64,000 nucleotides of DNA from Longilinea sp964536805 (GTDB lineage Bacteria > Chloroflexota > Anaerolineae > Anaerolineales > Anaerolineaceae). This document shows positions 1-9,156 of this stretch, in pieces. Below the pieces are notes generated by a model. The model was given only the letters and a program-made list of their open reading frames with translations. It was not told the origin of the DNA and ran no database searches. The stretch lies in assembly GCA_964536805.1 (NCBI GenBank), contig CAZHYQ010000005.1, positions 124,001 to 188,000 on the forward strand. The letters run 5' to 3'. The position numbers and the translations under genes were made by a program. Each line of letters starts with the position of its first letter. Position 1 is the first letter of the stretch.

Positions 1-218
1 TCGCCTTTCTTAACCTCGAGTTGTTGCGGATTGGTAAACAGCCCGGATTGATCAACGATGCCGGCTGGTCGTCCATCAAAGCCGACGCGGACTGCCAGAA
101 TGCTGGCGACGATGACCACAATTGCCAGAAGCGGCAGACTGAGGAGTGCAATGAGAAACCGTTTTCGCAGAACATGCCGGGAATATTCATGCTTGAAAAC
201 GAGCCAAATTTTACTCAT
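1..218 (-). CDS. ABC-2 type transporter permease, N-terminal part (cut by window edge)
   Basis: Only about 72 codons are in the window. They begin MSKIWLVFKHEYSR, followed by a strongly hydrophobic segment at about residues 20-42. This is the usual start of an ABC-2/NatB-type exporter permease: a short cytosolic N terminus, the first membrane helix, then an extracytoplasmic domain. The start codon overlaps the last codons of the upstream ATPase gene (ATGAGTAA, 8 nt shared), so the two are translationally coupled and should form one exporter. The substrate cannot be told. NatAB (sodium) is one family possibility. Confidence 0.8.
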   Translation of the reverse strand, partial: MSKIWLVFKHEYSRHVLRKRFLIALLSLPLLAIVVIVASILAVRVGFDGRPAGIVDQSGLFTNPQQLEVKKG

Positions 219-1116
219 CTGGTGTTTCTCCGGTCACCACGCGGATAAATATTTCATCCATGGTGGGCATGGCGATTTCAAATTGCTCAACAGTGATGTT
301 TGCCTGCACCAATCCAGTCAGCACGGCCTGGGGCGAGGCGCCGGATGCCAGTTTCAGATGGTAGCTGCCGTTGGTGCGTTCGCTGGAGGCAACGCCGGGC
401 AATGTGGCAGGAAGCGTGCTGGGGGTACGCAACACCAGGTCTTTCCCGGCATAACGGCGGCGTATTTCTTCCAAATTGCCATATAGGACAGCCCTACCCT
501 GGTCGATTAATACGATACGGTCGCACAATTCTTCCACCTGGTGCATTTGATGGGTGCATAACACGATGGTCCGGCCTTTTTTTCGTTCTTCGAGAAGAAG
601 GTCTTTCACCATCTGCGTATTGATCGGATCCAGTGCGCTGAAGGGTTCATCGATGATGAGAACCTCCGGTTCGTGCACCAGCGTCACGATCAATTGCGCT
701 TTCTGCTGCATGCCCTTGGATAATTCTTTTAGTTTCTTCTTGCGGGACCCTGCCAGGTCAAACCGTTCGAGGTAGCTGCCAACCCGCTGAGTGGCTTCGG
801 CTTTGGACAATCCCTTTAAAGTCGCTAAATAAACCAGGCATTGTTCCAGCTTGATCTCCTGATAAAGGCCGCGCTCCTCCGGCAGGTAGCCGATGCGGTT
901 CTTCTTTTCTTCGGACATCGGCCCGCCGAGTATTGAAACGCGGCCCGAATCGGCTTTGAAGATATCCAGAATAATTCTGATGGTAGTCGTCTTGCCGGCC
1001 CCGTTCGGACCCAGCAACCCGAATATTTCCCCCGCTTCGACTTCAAAAGTGACGCCGTCGACGGCGCGCTGAGGTCCGAAGGATTTGATGATGTTTTCAA
1101 CCTGGATCGTACTCAT
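211..1116 (-). CDS. ABC transporter ATP-binding protein (NatA/DUF4162 type)
   Basis: 301 aa. Walker A GPNGAGKTT lies at residues 36-44. The signature is LSKGM (a common variant of LSGGQ), followed by Walker B VLIIDEPF and a switch His in CTHQM. A C-terminal DUF4162-like region of about 80 residues follows the nucleotide-binding domain, as in NatA-type exporters. It energises the overlapping ABC-2 permease downstream. The start is supported by GAGGTGA about 8 nt upstream. A TATAAT lies on the minus strand at 1151-1156. The substrate is unknown. Confidence 0.9.
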   Translation of the reverse strand: MSTIQVENIIKSFGPQRAVDGVTFEVEAGEIFGLLGPNGAGKTTTIRIILDIFKADSGRVSILGGPMSEEKKNRIGYLPEERGLYQEIKLEQCLVYLATLKGLSKAEATQRVGSYLERFDLAGSRKKKLKELSKGMQQKAQLIVTLVHEPEVLIIDEPFSALDPINTQMVKDLLLEERKKGRTIVLCTHQMHQVEELCDRIVLIDQGRAVLYGNLEEIRRRYAGKDLVLRTPSTLPATLPGVASSERTNGSYHLKLASGASPQAVLTGLVQANITVEQFEIAMPTMDEIFIRVVTGETPDE

Positions 1117-1150
1117 ACGTTGTCACCTCGATAGTGAATTTGCTGGTTTG

Positions 1151-1156
1151 ATTATA
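1151..1156 (-). promoter_or_regulatory. -10 element for the ABC-2 exporter genes
   Basis: TATAAT on the minus strand, about 35 bp before the ATPase start. No convincing -35 was found. It sits just downstream of the terminator that ends the nucleoside transporter operon, which fits a separate transcription unit. Confidence 0.45.
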
Positions 1157-1167
1157 ACAAACTAAGA

Positions 1168-1207
1168 AGAAAGCCTCCCTGGTCTTTGGACTAGAGAGGC
1201 TTCCTCA
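1168..1207 (-). terminator. Terminator of the nucleoside ABC importer operon
   Basis: Minus-strand hairpin with stem AAGCCTC/GAGGCTT extended by a second paired segment around a CAAA loop, followed by TCTTCTT. It lies directly after the stop of the second permease gene. Confidence 0.7.
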
Positions 1208-1227
1208 TTTGGTTGGATATTTGACGT

Positions 1228-2502
1228 TTATTCTTTCTCGTACGGCGTACCTTCAGCGGCAGGGGCATGTCCGCGGCCAATCAGGCCGGCCAGGACAACC
1301 ATCGTGATAATGTAAGGCAGCATGGCCATGAATTGCGGCGGAACCACACTTCCCAGGATGGACAGCTTGGAACCAAAGGCATCAGCAAAGCCAAACAACA
1401 TGCCGGCGCCAAAGGAACCGATCGGATTCCAGTTGCCAAAGATCATTGCGGCCAGGCCAATGAATCCCTTGCCAGCGGTCATCATCTCATCGAAACGGCC
1501 AACCGAACCAATGGTGAAATAGGCTCCGCCAAAACCGGCCACCATGCCGCCCAGCAGCGTGCCTATATAACGGGTTCGAATGACGTTGATGCCCAGCGTA
1601 TCGGCTGCTTTGGGATGTTCGCCAACCGCGCGCAGGCGCAAACCCCACCGGGTTGAAAACAGGCTGATCTGCAGGATGATGCAGACGAGGATGGTACCGT
1701 AAATGAAAAGGTTGTTATTGAATAGAATTGGCCCGATGAGCGGAATATCTGCCAGCAGCGGGATGGGAACCCGGCCGAACATGGGCGTCATATTTAATGC
1801 TTCATTGGTCTGCAAAAACTTGGCAGAAATAAAGGACGTCATGCCGGTGGCGAATATATTGATTACCGTGCCTGTAATGATCTGGTTGATCTTGTACTTG
1901 ATGGAAAGCCATGCCAAGACCAAAGCGAGCAGCATTGATGACACAATGGCGCCCAATAAACCAACCAGGGCTGAATGGGCAAGACTGCCCACCAACGCGC
2001 CAACCATGGCACCCATCAACATCATGCCTTCGATGCCGATGTTAATGATGCCCGATCGTTCGCAAAGGATGCCGGAATAGGAGCCGAGGATGATTGGCAC
2101 TGCCAACGAAAGGGAACTGCTGATCAGCCCGCCCACATTGACGGATTTCCCTTTTGCTGCGAAGACCAGGAAGGTAAACAGGAAGAAAAGCGATACCAGC
2201 CCCAAAACAGCATTGGTGCGTTTGCCAAAACCCCGCACCAGTTGGTAGAGCGCCAAAAGCAAGGTTAATCCGCCGACAATTCCCAAGGTCAATTTGGATT
2301 TCACCACCCAACTGCCAACCACCCCGCGGGTGATGCCGCCGGGCGTCAGACCAAAGGATGTAGTCAGATCGCCAGCCGTGCCGGGGAAGAAAGCCGTGAA
2401 GATGATCGCCGCGAAAGCTAGAAAAATGATACCCATAACGATTCTGCGGCGGGGTGAAACACGTTCAACAATCTTCGGGGTCATTGTTGCTGCGTTTGCC
2501 AT
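1228..2502 (-). CDS. Nucleoside-type ABC transporter permease (NupQ/YufQ-like)
   Basis: 424 aa, about ten hydrophobic helices. It is a BPD_transp_2 (LivM/RbsC-like) permease with the typical conserved stretch GIINIGIEGMMLMGA in the middle. The family partners a BMP-type lipoprotein and a double ATPase to import nucleosides, for example NupNOPQ of Bacillus. Its ATG lies next to the stop of the upstream permease gene (1 bp shared), so the pair is translationally coupled and probably forms a heterodimeric channel. It is the last gene of the operon and is followed by a terminator. The specific nucleoside cannot be read from sequence. Confidence 0.88.
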   Translation of the reverse strand: MANAATMTPKIVERVSPRRRIVMGIIFLAFAAIIFTAFFPGTAGDLTTSFGLTPGGITRGVVGSWVVKSKLTLGIVGGLTLLLALYQLVRGFGKRTNAVLGLVSLFFLFTFLVFAAKGKSVNVGGLISSSLSLAVPIILGSYSGILCERSGIINIGIEGMMLMGAMVGALVGSLAHSALVGLLGAIVSSMLLALVLAWLSIKYKINQIITGTVINIFATGMTSFISAKFLQTNEALNMTPMFGRVPIPLLADIPLIGPILFNNNLFIYGTILVCIILQISLFSTRWGLRLRAVGEHPKAADTLGINVIRTRYIGTLLGGMVAGFGGAYFTIGSVGRFDEMMTAGKGFIGLAAMIFGNWNPIGSFGAGMLFGFADAFGSKLSILGSVVPPQFMAMLPYIITMVVLAGLIGRGHAPAAEGTPYEKE

Positions 2503-3791
2503 TATTTTCCTCCCCAGCCGCGTACAAATACATTTTCGATTGCTTTTACTTCCTTGATACGGAAGATTGCCCGGATCAAGGCCGGCGCGGCAATAAAGAC
2601 GATGATAAACGCCTGAATAATTGAAATGATGTCGATCGGGATCTGCGTGGCCACCATCATTTGTGTAGCGCCGTTGCGCAGGAAGCCAAACAGCAACGCT
2701 GCCAGCACGACGCCCAGTGGTGAACTGTTGCCTAACAATGCCAAGGCGATGGAATCATAACCGTAGCCTGACGACAAGCCCATCGCCAGCGAGCGTGTGA
2801 CGCCCAACACCTGGTTGGCGCCTGCCAGTCCGGCCAGCGCGCCAGAAATGGACATGGCTGCCACCGTGCTGACCAGCACGTTCATACCGCCGTATTTGGC
2901 GGCGTTTGGATTGGCACCGACTGTTCGCAGATTAAAACCCCAGGTGGTTTTGAACAACAAAAACCACATCAGCCAGGCTACAAACAGCGCGATGAAGAAA
3001 CCCAGGTGGAAGCGGATTGGGCTGGCGAAGAATTTTGGCATCATGGCGGATGCTTCGACTTCCGGTGTGATCGGCATGCCCCCGGAGGTTGGGCGCTGCA
3101 TGGGTCCGGCCAGCAACCAATCTGTCAGCCGGAAAGCGATCCAGTTGAGCATGATGGTGTTGATGACTTCATGTGCCCCGGTTTTGGCCTTAAGCCAGCC
3201 TGGAATGAAACCCCACAGCGCGCCGCCTAGAGCGCCTGCCAGGATGGACAATGGCAAGTGAATGATGGCCGGTAAACCTTTTAGCGAATACCCCACAAAG
3301 GTGGCAGCCACGGCACCGATGAACAACTGGCCTTCAACGCCGATATTAAAGACGCCAGCGCGAAAACCGACAGCGACCGCCAGACCTGCAAAGATGTAGG
3401 GGGTCGAAACGACCAGGCTTTCCAGGAAGGGGTTGAAGGCACGCCGGATTTCCAATGCATCACCGCCCTGCAAAGCAGCGATGATGCGGGCCGGGTCGCC
3501 AAAGGCTGAGCGCAGCAGTGCACCGTAGGCCGTGCCTACCGTTTTTCCAGCTTCAACGACGCCAGCCCCAAACGATTGTCTGAAGGCTGCATAAACCTGA
3601 AGATCAGTCAGAATAATTAATATCGCTCCGAGCACAAGACCGGATAATACAGCCAGGGCAGGGATTAACAAGGACTGCCCGGTTGAACGGCCTTTCCCGG
3701 TTTTCTTGTTCGCCTGAGGTGTCAATTCATTCAGGACGGATTTCCCGACATCTTGTTTTTCAGTTTGCTTTTGGGAGGGTTCTTCGCTCAA
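2502..3791 (-). CDS. Nucleoside-type ABC transporter permease (NupP/YufP-like)
   Basis: 429 aa. A charged N-terminal tail of about 40 residues precedes the first membrane helix. The core carries FNIGVEGQLFIGAV, the paralogous counterpart of the motif in the next gene. It uses a TTG start with AGGTG a few bases upstream; no in-frame ATG sits nearby. It begins 14 nt after the stop of the ATPase gene and shares one base with the next permease. Family knowledge (BMP/Nup systems) makes purine or pyrimidine nucleoside import the likely role. Confidence 0.88.
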   Translation of the reverse strand: MSEEPSQKQTEKQDVGKSVLNELTPQANKKTGKGRSTGQSLLIPALAVLSGLVLGAILIILTDLQVYAAFRQSFGAGVVEAGKTVGTAYGALLRSAFGDPARIIAALQGGDALEIRRAFNPFLESLVVSTPYIFAGLAVAVGFRAGVFNIGVEGQLFIGAVAATFVGYSLKGLPAIIHLPLSILAGALGGALWGFIPGWLKAKTGAHEVINTIMLNWIAFRLTDWLLAGPMQRPTSGGMPITPEVEASAMMPKFFASPIRFHLGFFIALFVAWLMWFLLFKTTWGFNLRTVGANPNAAKYGGMNVLVSTVAAMSISGALAGLAGANQVLGVTRSLAMGLSSGYGYDSIALALLGNSSPLGVVLAALLFGFLRNGATQMMVATQIPIDIISIIQAFIIVFIAAPALIRAIFRIKEVKAIENVFVRGWGGK

Positions 3792-3805
3792 TTGGGCACC
3801 TCTGT

Positions 3806-5374
3806 TTAGAGCGTCGTTTCACGTTTTCGAGTTTCGGCGGCAGGCGCTTGTTGCATGGCCTGTTCGTAAGAAACACCCGCCATCAGCAAGCCGACCTGTT
3901 CCTTGGTCACCTGGTCAGCCGGAATGATCGCCGCGATTTTACCGCGGTACATGACTGCGATGCGGTCGGATAATTCCATTACTTCATCCAATTCGGGTGA
4001 AACCAACAGCACGGCGCAACCGGCCGTGCGTTTATCCATAATGCGGTTATGAATAAATTCTATCGAGCCGACATCCAAACCGCGGGTCGGCTGAGAGGCC
4101 ACCAGGAACTGAATCGGCCGAGAAAGCTCGCGGGCAATAATCACTTTTTGCTGGTTGCCGCCCGATAGCGATCCAGCCGAGGTGGCAATGTTGGGCGTGC
4201 GAATATCGAATTCTTTCACCAACTTTTCGGCATTATCCAGAACTTTTTCCTGGTCGACGACGAATCCCTTTGCAAAAGGTTCCTTATAGTAGGTACAGAG
4301 TACCAGATTTTCATAAATGGGGAAGGGCAGCACCAGCCCGTCGCGTTGGCGATCTTCGGGGACGTGCGCCGATCCGCTTTCGGTGATCTGACGCGGTGTG
4401 GCTTTGCTGATATCTTTGCCCAATAGTTGAATGCTGCCGGATTCTGGATGTTTCATGCCGGTGATGGCTTCAACCAATTCGGTCTGGCCGTTTCCCTGAA
4501 CCCCAGCAACACCTAGAATTTCACCGGCACGGATTTCAAAAGAGACATCATTAACAGCGATCTGGTTGATCTCATCGCGCATCATCAAATTCTTCACGCT
4601 GAGAACGACATCGCCTGGTTTTGATTCTTCCCGTTCCACTTCCAGGTTAACCGCCCGCCCAACCATCATGGCTGCCAATTTATTCTGATCCGCCTCGGCA
4701 GGAAGCGTTTCACCCACCACAGCGCCGCGTCGAATCACCATGATGCGGTCGGCAATTGCCAGCACTTCACGCAGCTTGTGGGTGATGAAGATGATCGATT
4801 TACCCTGTTTGGCCAGCGAGCGCATGATTTCAAACAATTCATCCGCTTCCTGAGGGGTGAGAACCGCGGTCGGTTCATCAAAGATGAGAATGCTGGCCTC
4901 GCGGTAAAGCAGCTTGATGATTTCCACCCGCTGCTGCACGCCTACCGGCAAATCTCCAACGTAGGTTTCAGGATCGACTTCCAGGTTGTATGCTTCGGAA
5001 ATTTCCCGAATGCGTTTGGCCGCTTTGGGACGGTCCAGAAAACCGCCTGGCTTGACGGGTTCCTCACCCAGCATCACGTTTTCAGTTACCGTGAAAACCG
5101 GCACCAGCATGAAGTGCTGGTGCACCATGCCGATGCCCACTTTGATGGCATCGGTGGGGGAATGAACCTGAATCGTTTTACCGCGGACCGCGATTTCGCC
5201 TTCGTCCGGCTGGTAAAGACCATATAAAATATTCATCAATGTGGTTTTACCGGCACCATTTTCACCCAAAAGGGCGAGTATTTCCCCCTCGTCCAGGTGC
5301 AGGTCGATATGGTCATTTGCCAGTACCCCAGGAAAGCGTTTTGAAATCCCAGATAATTTCAGAATGGGCGTCAT
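3806..5374 (-). CDS. Nucleoside ABC transporter double ATP-binding protein (NupO/YufO-like)
   Basis: 522 aa with two ABC domains. The first has Walker A GENGAGKTT (about residues 37-45) and Walker B ILIFDEPTAVL. The second has a degenerate P-loop GVQGNGQTE and the signature LSGGNQQK. This two-domain layout is that of RbsA/MglA and NupO proteins. The gene lies between the BMP lipoprotein gene and the permease genes. A hairpin terminator precedes it, so it is probably expressed by partial read-through at a lower level than the binding protein. Confidence 0.92.
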   Translation of the reverse strand: MTPILKLSGISKRFPGVLANDHIDLHLDEGEILALLGENGAGKTTLMNILYGLYQPDEGEIAVRGKTIQVHSPTDAIKVGIGMVHQHFMLVPVFTVTENVMLGEEPVKPGGFLDRPKAAKRIREISEAYNLEVDPETYVGDLPVGVQQRVEIIKLLYREASILIFDEPTAVLTPQEADELFEIMRSLAKQGKSIIFITHKLREVLAIADRIMVIRRGAVVGETLPAEADQNKLAAMMVGRAVNLEVEREESKPGDVVLSVKNLMMRDEINQIAVNDVSFEIRAGEILGVAGVQGNGQTELVEAITGMKHPESGSIQLLGKDISKATPRQITESGSAHVPEDRQRDGLVLPFPIYENLVLCTYYKEPFAKGFVVDQEKVLDNAEKLVKEFDIRTPNIATSAGSLSGGNQQKVIIARELSRPIQFLVASQPTRGLDVGSIEFIHNRIMDKRTAGCAVLLVSPELDEVMELSDRIAVMYRGKIAAIIPADQVTKEQVGLLMAGVSYEQAMQQAPAAETRKRETTL

Positions 5375-5460
5375 GACCGCTCCGTATGAAGTTAGAATTG
5401 AATTATTCTACCACAATTACGCATCCGGTCGTTATGGTTAAAGATTGGAGTTTGGGCATA

Positions 5461-5494
5461 AAAAAACTGCCAGGATTTCTCCTGGCAGTTTTTT
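5461..5494 (-). terminator. Intra-operon terminator after the BMP lipoprotein gene
   Basis: Near-perfect hairpin AAAAAACTGCCAGGA / TCCTGGCAGTTTTTT with a short loop and a T-run on the minus strand. It lies between the binding-protein gene (stop at 5510) and the ATPase gene (start at 5374). This placement is common where more binding protein than membrane components is needed. Confidence 0.8.
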
Positions 5495-5509
5495 GGATTT
5501 CAAGCTGAC

Positions 5510-6646
5510 TTACTTGATCGCGAAGGCATCGCTGAGCTTGATGGTTCCATCAACAATCGAGGGGACCAAAGCTTCGGTGGCTGCCTTGAGATCAGCGGAG
5601 ACTGCAGCATTGATGGTTCCGAGGCCAACACCCTTGTTGGTCAAATTACCAACAACGTTGCCGCCCTTGAAGGTTCCGTCAATGACTGACTTGACAGAAG
5701 CGAGCACGGTGGCGTCCATCAGTTTCATGACGGAGGTCAGGATGACATCAGCATAGTCAGGATTGGTCAGAGCCCAATCGCTATCAACACCGATGATGTA
5801 GCCATTGCCACGTTCCTTGACGGCCGCGGCGGTGCCCAGGCCCACAGGACCAGCAACCGGCATGATGATGTCGGCGCCTTCGTCCATCAGGCTGTTGCCG
5901 AGTTCCTTGCCCTTGGTCTGATCGTCAAATGAGCTGGAGAACAGGCCCTTCGCGGGGTCGTTGATGTCCCAGCCAATGACTTCCACCTTGGTACCGTTCT
6001 TCTCATTGTAGTAAGCAACGCCACGGGCAAAGCCGTCCATGAAGATGGTGACGGTCGGGATCGGGAAGCCACCAAAAGTGCCGACCTTGCCGGTCTTGGT
6101 GACGCCAGCGGCCAGATAGCCAGCCAGGAATGCAGCCTGGTCGGTCTGGAAGACCTGGCTCTGCACATTGGGGATGACTTCCGGATAGGCATTGTCGACA
6201 ATAGAGAACTTCTGGGTGGGGTTGGCAGCAGCAGCAGCTGAGGTTGCATCGGCCAGGAAGAAGCCAACCGGGATGATCAGGTCGCACTTCTCTTCGATGA
6301 AGGCATTGATGTTCTTTTCGTAGTCGGCAACTTCCTGAGATTCCAGGTATTTGCCTTCGACGCCCAGGGTTTCAATCGCATCGGTCACACCCTTCCAGGC
6401 GGTCGCGTTGAAGCTCTTGTCATCAATACCGCCCGTATCGGTCACTTCGCAGACCTTTACTTTGGGGGCGGCAGTGGCTGGAACCGTAGTGGGTTCGGGA
6501 GCCTTGGTGGGCTCGGGAGCCTTGGTGGCTTCGGGAGCCTTGGTCGGTTCAACCGCAGCGGTCGGCGTAGCCGCAGTACCGCAGGCAGTGAGCATCATGG
6601 ATGCCATGATGATGACTGCCAAAACTATGGAAAGTTTCTTTGACAT
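5510..6646 (-). CDS. BMP-family nucleoside-binding lipoprotein
   Basis: 378 aa. Signal peptide with lipobox LTAC (Cys about residue 22). It is followed by a low-complexity linker built of repeated EPTKAPEPTK-type units to about residue 63, then a PnrA/BMP (PF02608) domain starting KVKVCEVTDTGGIDDKSFN. The BMP domain is the extracellular substrate receptor of nucleoside ABC importers (family knowledge). It is the first gene of the operon, with GGAGGAAG upstream of the ATG and a good promoter. The repetitive linker probably holds the receptor away from the membrane surface. Confidence 0.93.
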   Translation of the reverse strand: MSKKLSIVLAVIIMASMMLTACGTAATPTAAVEPTKAPEATKAPEPTKAPEPTTVPATAAPKVKVCEVTDTGGIDDKSFNATAWKGVTDAIETLGVEGKYLESQEVADYEKNINAFIEEKCDLIIPVGFFLADATSAAAAANPTQKFSIVDNAYPEVIPNVQSQVFQTDQAAFLAGYLAAGVTKTGKVGTFGGFPIPTVTIFMDGFARGVAYYNEKNGTKVEVIGWDINDPAKGLFSSSFDDQTKGKELGNSLMDEGADIIMPVAGPVGLGTAAAVKERGNGYIIGVDSDWALTNPDYADVILTSVMKLMDATVLASVKSVIDGTFKGGNVVGNLTNKGVGLGTINAAVSADLKAATEALVPSIVDGTIKLSDAFAIK

Positions 6647-6713
6647 TTTCTTCTTCCTCCAACAGTGAGTAGGGTCGGAACAATCCGGTCTGAAGGCTCA
6701 GTCCGGTTACTAG

Positions 6714-6742
6714 AGTATACATCCGTTTTTTTTTAGTGACAA
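6714..6742 (-). promoter_or_regulatory. Promoter of the nucleoside importer operon
   Basis: Minus strand TTGTCA, 17 bp spacer, TATACT. The spacer contains a run of nine A residues. The predicted start lies about 60 nt before the lipoprotein ATG. Confidence 0.65.
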
Positions 6743-6792
6743 GGAAATGGCGGGGTTGCTTTGTATGCAAAATCACAAGATTTGTCAACAAG

Positions 6793-6816
6793 AACGGGCT
6801 CTTAAGAGAGCCCGTT
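6793..6816 (-). terminator. Hairpin after the MFS transporter gene
   Basis: Stem AACGGGCTCT / AGAGCCCGTT. On the minus strand it is followed by CTTGTT, a weak T-tract. It is placed just downstream of the MFS stop and upstream of the next promoter. Confidence 0.5.
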
Positions 6817-6849
6817 TGGATTGGCACATGTAAATTGGTTTTCGAAGAA

Positions 6850-8103
6850 TTATTTCTGTGCGCGAGCCTCGCCGCGCCGGACGCCGATCATCATTGCCAG
6901 TGCCAATGCCATGAAGATTGGTCCGATCACCATCACCAGCCCGTAATTGTTTCCGGTCCAATACACAATCTGGCCGTTTATATTCGGGCCGGCAATGGCT
7001 GCCAGGGTGGAAAAGAGATAATACAGACCGGTGTAGGTACCCACCTTGCTATTATCCGTCATGTCAACCACCATAGGCAGCGAGTTGATGTTGATCAGTG
7101 CCCACGAAGCTCCTGCAAGCATCAGCAAAATGCTGATCATATACAACTGCCCAAGAGCAGGCAGTTTTCCGATGGGAGTGACCAGGGTCGAGACGGGTAT
7201 GAAATACATTGCCAGCATCAACGAACCCATCAGAATGATGCCGGTCATAATCGTCTTTCGCCGGCCAAAGCGGGCTCCGATGTAGCCGGCGGGCAGGGCA
7301 AAGAGCACAAAAAGGACAGAAAGTTGACCCAGCAGCCTTGCGCCGTCGCTGCCGTCCAGTCCGAGGTGCTTTTGGGCGTAGAGCGTGAAAAATGCCTCAA
7401 TGGCATTGTAGGCTACAAACCAGAAAAAGATCGCCAACAGGATCTTTAGCGGACTTTTCTCTTTGGCCTGAACTTCTTCTTTCAACGCCAGCCATAAGCT
7501 TGGTTTTTCCTGCTTATCAGCTAATTCGTATTCCTTGGGTTCCTTAACCAGGAGGAACAGCAGCAGGACGGCAAGAATCATGATGATCGAGCCCGCCCAA
7601 AATGGGTAGGCCTGGTTCATTTTGAACAATTGCGAGCCGCCCAGGGTCGCCACGATCGATCCGACACCGCCCATAAAGTTGATAACGCCATTGGCCTGGG
7701 AGCGGAAAGGCGATGGGGTGATATCGGGCATCAACGCCACCACGGGTGTCCGCCACAATGCCATGCTCAGAAGCAAGGTGCTGGTGCAGGCTACAAATAC
7801 GGGCAGGATGGCCGCAACCGGGATGATGCTGAACGCCACGGCAGCAATGGGGGCGCCGATCAGAATGAAGGGCATGCGCCGGCCGATGGGGGTGCGCAAA
7901 CGATCGGACCAGGCCCCCACGGTAGGCTGGATGAAGAACGCGGCAATGTTGTCCAGGGTCATAAAGAAGCCAATCCAGGCTGGATTGAGGTTGAATTTGT
8001 TCGCCAGGAATAGCGGAACAAACGCGTTGTAACTGGCCCATATCAATGACACGGAAAAGAAACCTAGCCCGAGCAGGAAAAGTTTGCCATAACTTGGACG
8101 CAT
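6850..8103 (-). CDS. MFS transporter (GPH/SLC45 sugar-type)
   Basis: 417 aa with about twelve predicted membrane helices. The loop between helices 2 and 3 reads SDRLRTPIGRRMPFILIG, matching the characteristic motif of the sucrose/SLC45-like and GPH groups. It is therefore likely a proton- or cation-coupled sugar carrier in the cytoplasmic membrane; the substrate is not known. CCGGAG lies before the ATG. It is monocistronic, with its own hairpin and upstream of a separate operon promoter. Confidence 0.85.
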   Translation of the reverse strand: MRPSYGKLFLLGLGFFSVSLIWASYNAFVPLFLANKFNLNPAWIGFFMTLDNIAAFFIQPTVGAWSDRLRTPIGRRMPFILIGAPIAAVAFSIIPVAAILPVFVACTSTLLLSMALWRTPVVALMPDITPSPFRSQANGVINFMGGVGSIVATLGGSQLFKMNQAYPFWAGSIIMILAVLLLFLLVKEPKEYELADKQEKPSLWLALKEEVQAKEKSPLKILLAIFFWFVAYNAIEAFFTLYAQKHLGLDGSDGARLLGQLSVLFVLFALPAGYIGARFGRRKTIMTGIILMGSLMLAMYFIPVSTLVTPIGKLPALGQLYMISILLMLAGASWALININSLPMVVDMTDNSKVGTYTGLYYLFSTLAAIAGPNINGQIVYWTGNNYGLVMVIGPIFMALALAMMIGVRRGEARAQK

Positions 8104-8236
8104 GGTGGACTCCGGAAAACCTGATTTGGAAAATCACAAAGGCGGGATTAAACGATTATTTGGATTTTAGCATAGATGCCAGGAACGGTTACCCGTAACG
8201 GCTTTCAACTTGTCTGCTCAATGATTCAGTTTGACC

Positions 8237-8989
8237 CTATGAGGAATCCTCTTTATTGGTCAGCTCCTCTTTCAGACGGGCGAGGTACTTTTGGTCGGCC
8301 GGGGTCAGTTCAATCTTTTCCAACAGATCGGGGCGTTTTTGCAGGGTACGCTTCAGCGATTGTTCGCGGCGCCAGCGGGCGATGGCGGCGTGGTTGCCCG
8401 AAAGGAGCACATCCGGAGCACTCCAGCCGCGAAACTCGGGCGGGCGGGTGTAATGCGGATACTCCAACAAACCGGATGCAAAGGAATCATCCTGGGCGCC
8501 GTCGGGGTCGCCGAGAGCACCGGGAATGAGGCGGGTGATGGCGTCGATCAATACCAGAGCGGGCAATTCACCGCCGGTGAGCACGTAATCGCCAATGGAG
8601 ATTTGATCGCTGATCAGGTGTTCGCGAATGCGTTCGTCAATGCCTTCATAACGGCCGCACAACAAGGCCAGATGCGGAAAGGTCGCCAATTCCTGCGCCG
8701 CCTGTTGGGTAAAGGTACGGCCCTGGGGCGTCATCAGGATTACCGGGCAGGCTGGCGGACTTCCCAACACGTCCTCAACGGCTGCAAAAACCGGTTCGCA
8801 TTTCATCACCATGCCTCCGCCGCCGCCGTAAGGGGTATCATCGGTAGTATGGTGGCGGTCGGTTGTCCAATTGCGGATATCATGCAAGCGGACATCGAGC
8901 AAACCGCTTTGGACGGCGCGCTGCAAAATACTAATTTCGAGATATGGTTTCAAGCCGTCTGGAAAGATGGTAAATACATCAAAAAGCAT
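8237..8989 (-). CDS. trmD: tRNA (guanine-N1)-methyltransferase TrmD
   Basis: 250 aa, full length for the family. TrmD methylates G37 of tRNAs with G36, preventing frameshifting. The SPOUT knot is visible: FDVFTIFP at the N terminus, the TPYGGGGGMV loop, LLCGRYEGID and the SAM-binding IGDYVLTGGELP. Here trmD stands alone and not in the usual rpsP-rimM-trmD-rplS operon. The ATG is preceded by TAGAAT only 6 nt away with no Shine-Dalgarno, so a leaderless transcript is likely. Confidence 0.96.
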   Translation of the reverse strand: MLFDVFTIFPDGLKPYLEISILQRAVQSGLLDVRLHDIRNWTTDRHHTTDDTPYGGGGGMVMKCEPVFAAVEDVLGSPPACPVILMTPQGRTFTQQAAQELATFPHLALLCGRYEGIDERIREHLISDQISIGDYVLTGGELPALVLIDAITRLIPGALGDPDGAQDDSFASGLLEYPHYTRPPEFRGWSAPDVLLSGNHAAIARWRREQSLKRTLQKRPDLLEKIELTPADQKYLARLKEELTNKEDSS

Positions 8990-8995
8990 GGCATC

Positions 8996-9024
8996 ATTCT
9001 AGCTTGAAGGGTGCTTGTTGGCAA
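8996..9024 (-). promoter_or_regulatory. trmD promoter immediately before the start codon
   Basis: Minus strand TTGCCA, 17 bp, TAGAAT. The -10 ends 6 nt before the trmD ATG, which puts the transcription start at or within a base or so of the start codon. Confidence 0.65.
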
Positions 9025-9095
9025 GAATAAAAGCAACGGACAAGCAGTTCAGGTTAATGCCGGCTAAGAAGAATTGGCATCAAGCCTGATAAATC

Positions 9096-9123
9096 TTGAC
9101 GTGTTTCCTTGAGATGGTAAGAT
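9096..9123 (+). promoter_or_regulatory. Promoter of the TPR gene pair
   Basis: TTGACG, 16 bp, TAAGAT. The predicted start is near 9130, which makes the upstream ATG at 9130 an unlikely translation start and favours the ATG at 9157. Confidence 0.6.
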
Positions 9124-9156
9124 TAAATTATGTATTTGCGTGGAAGTCAATTGAAC

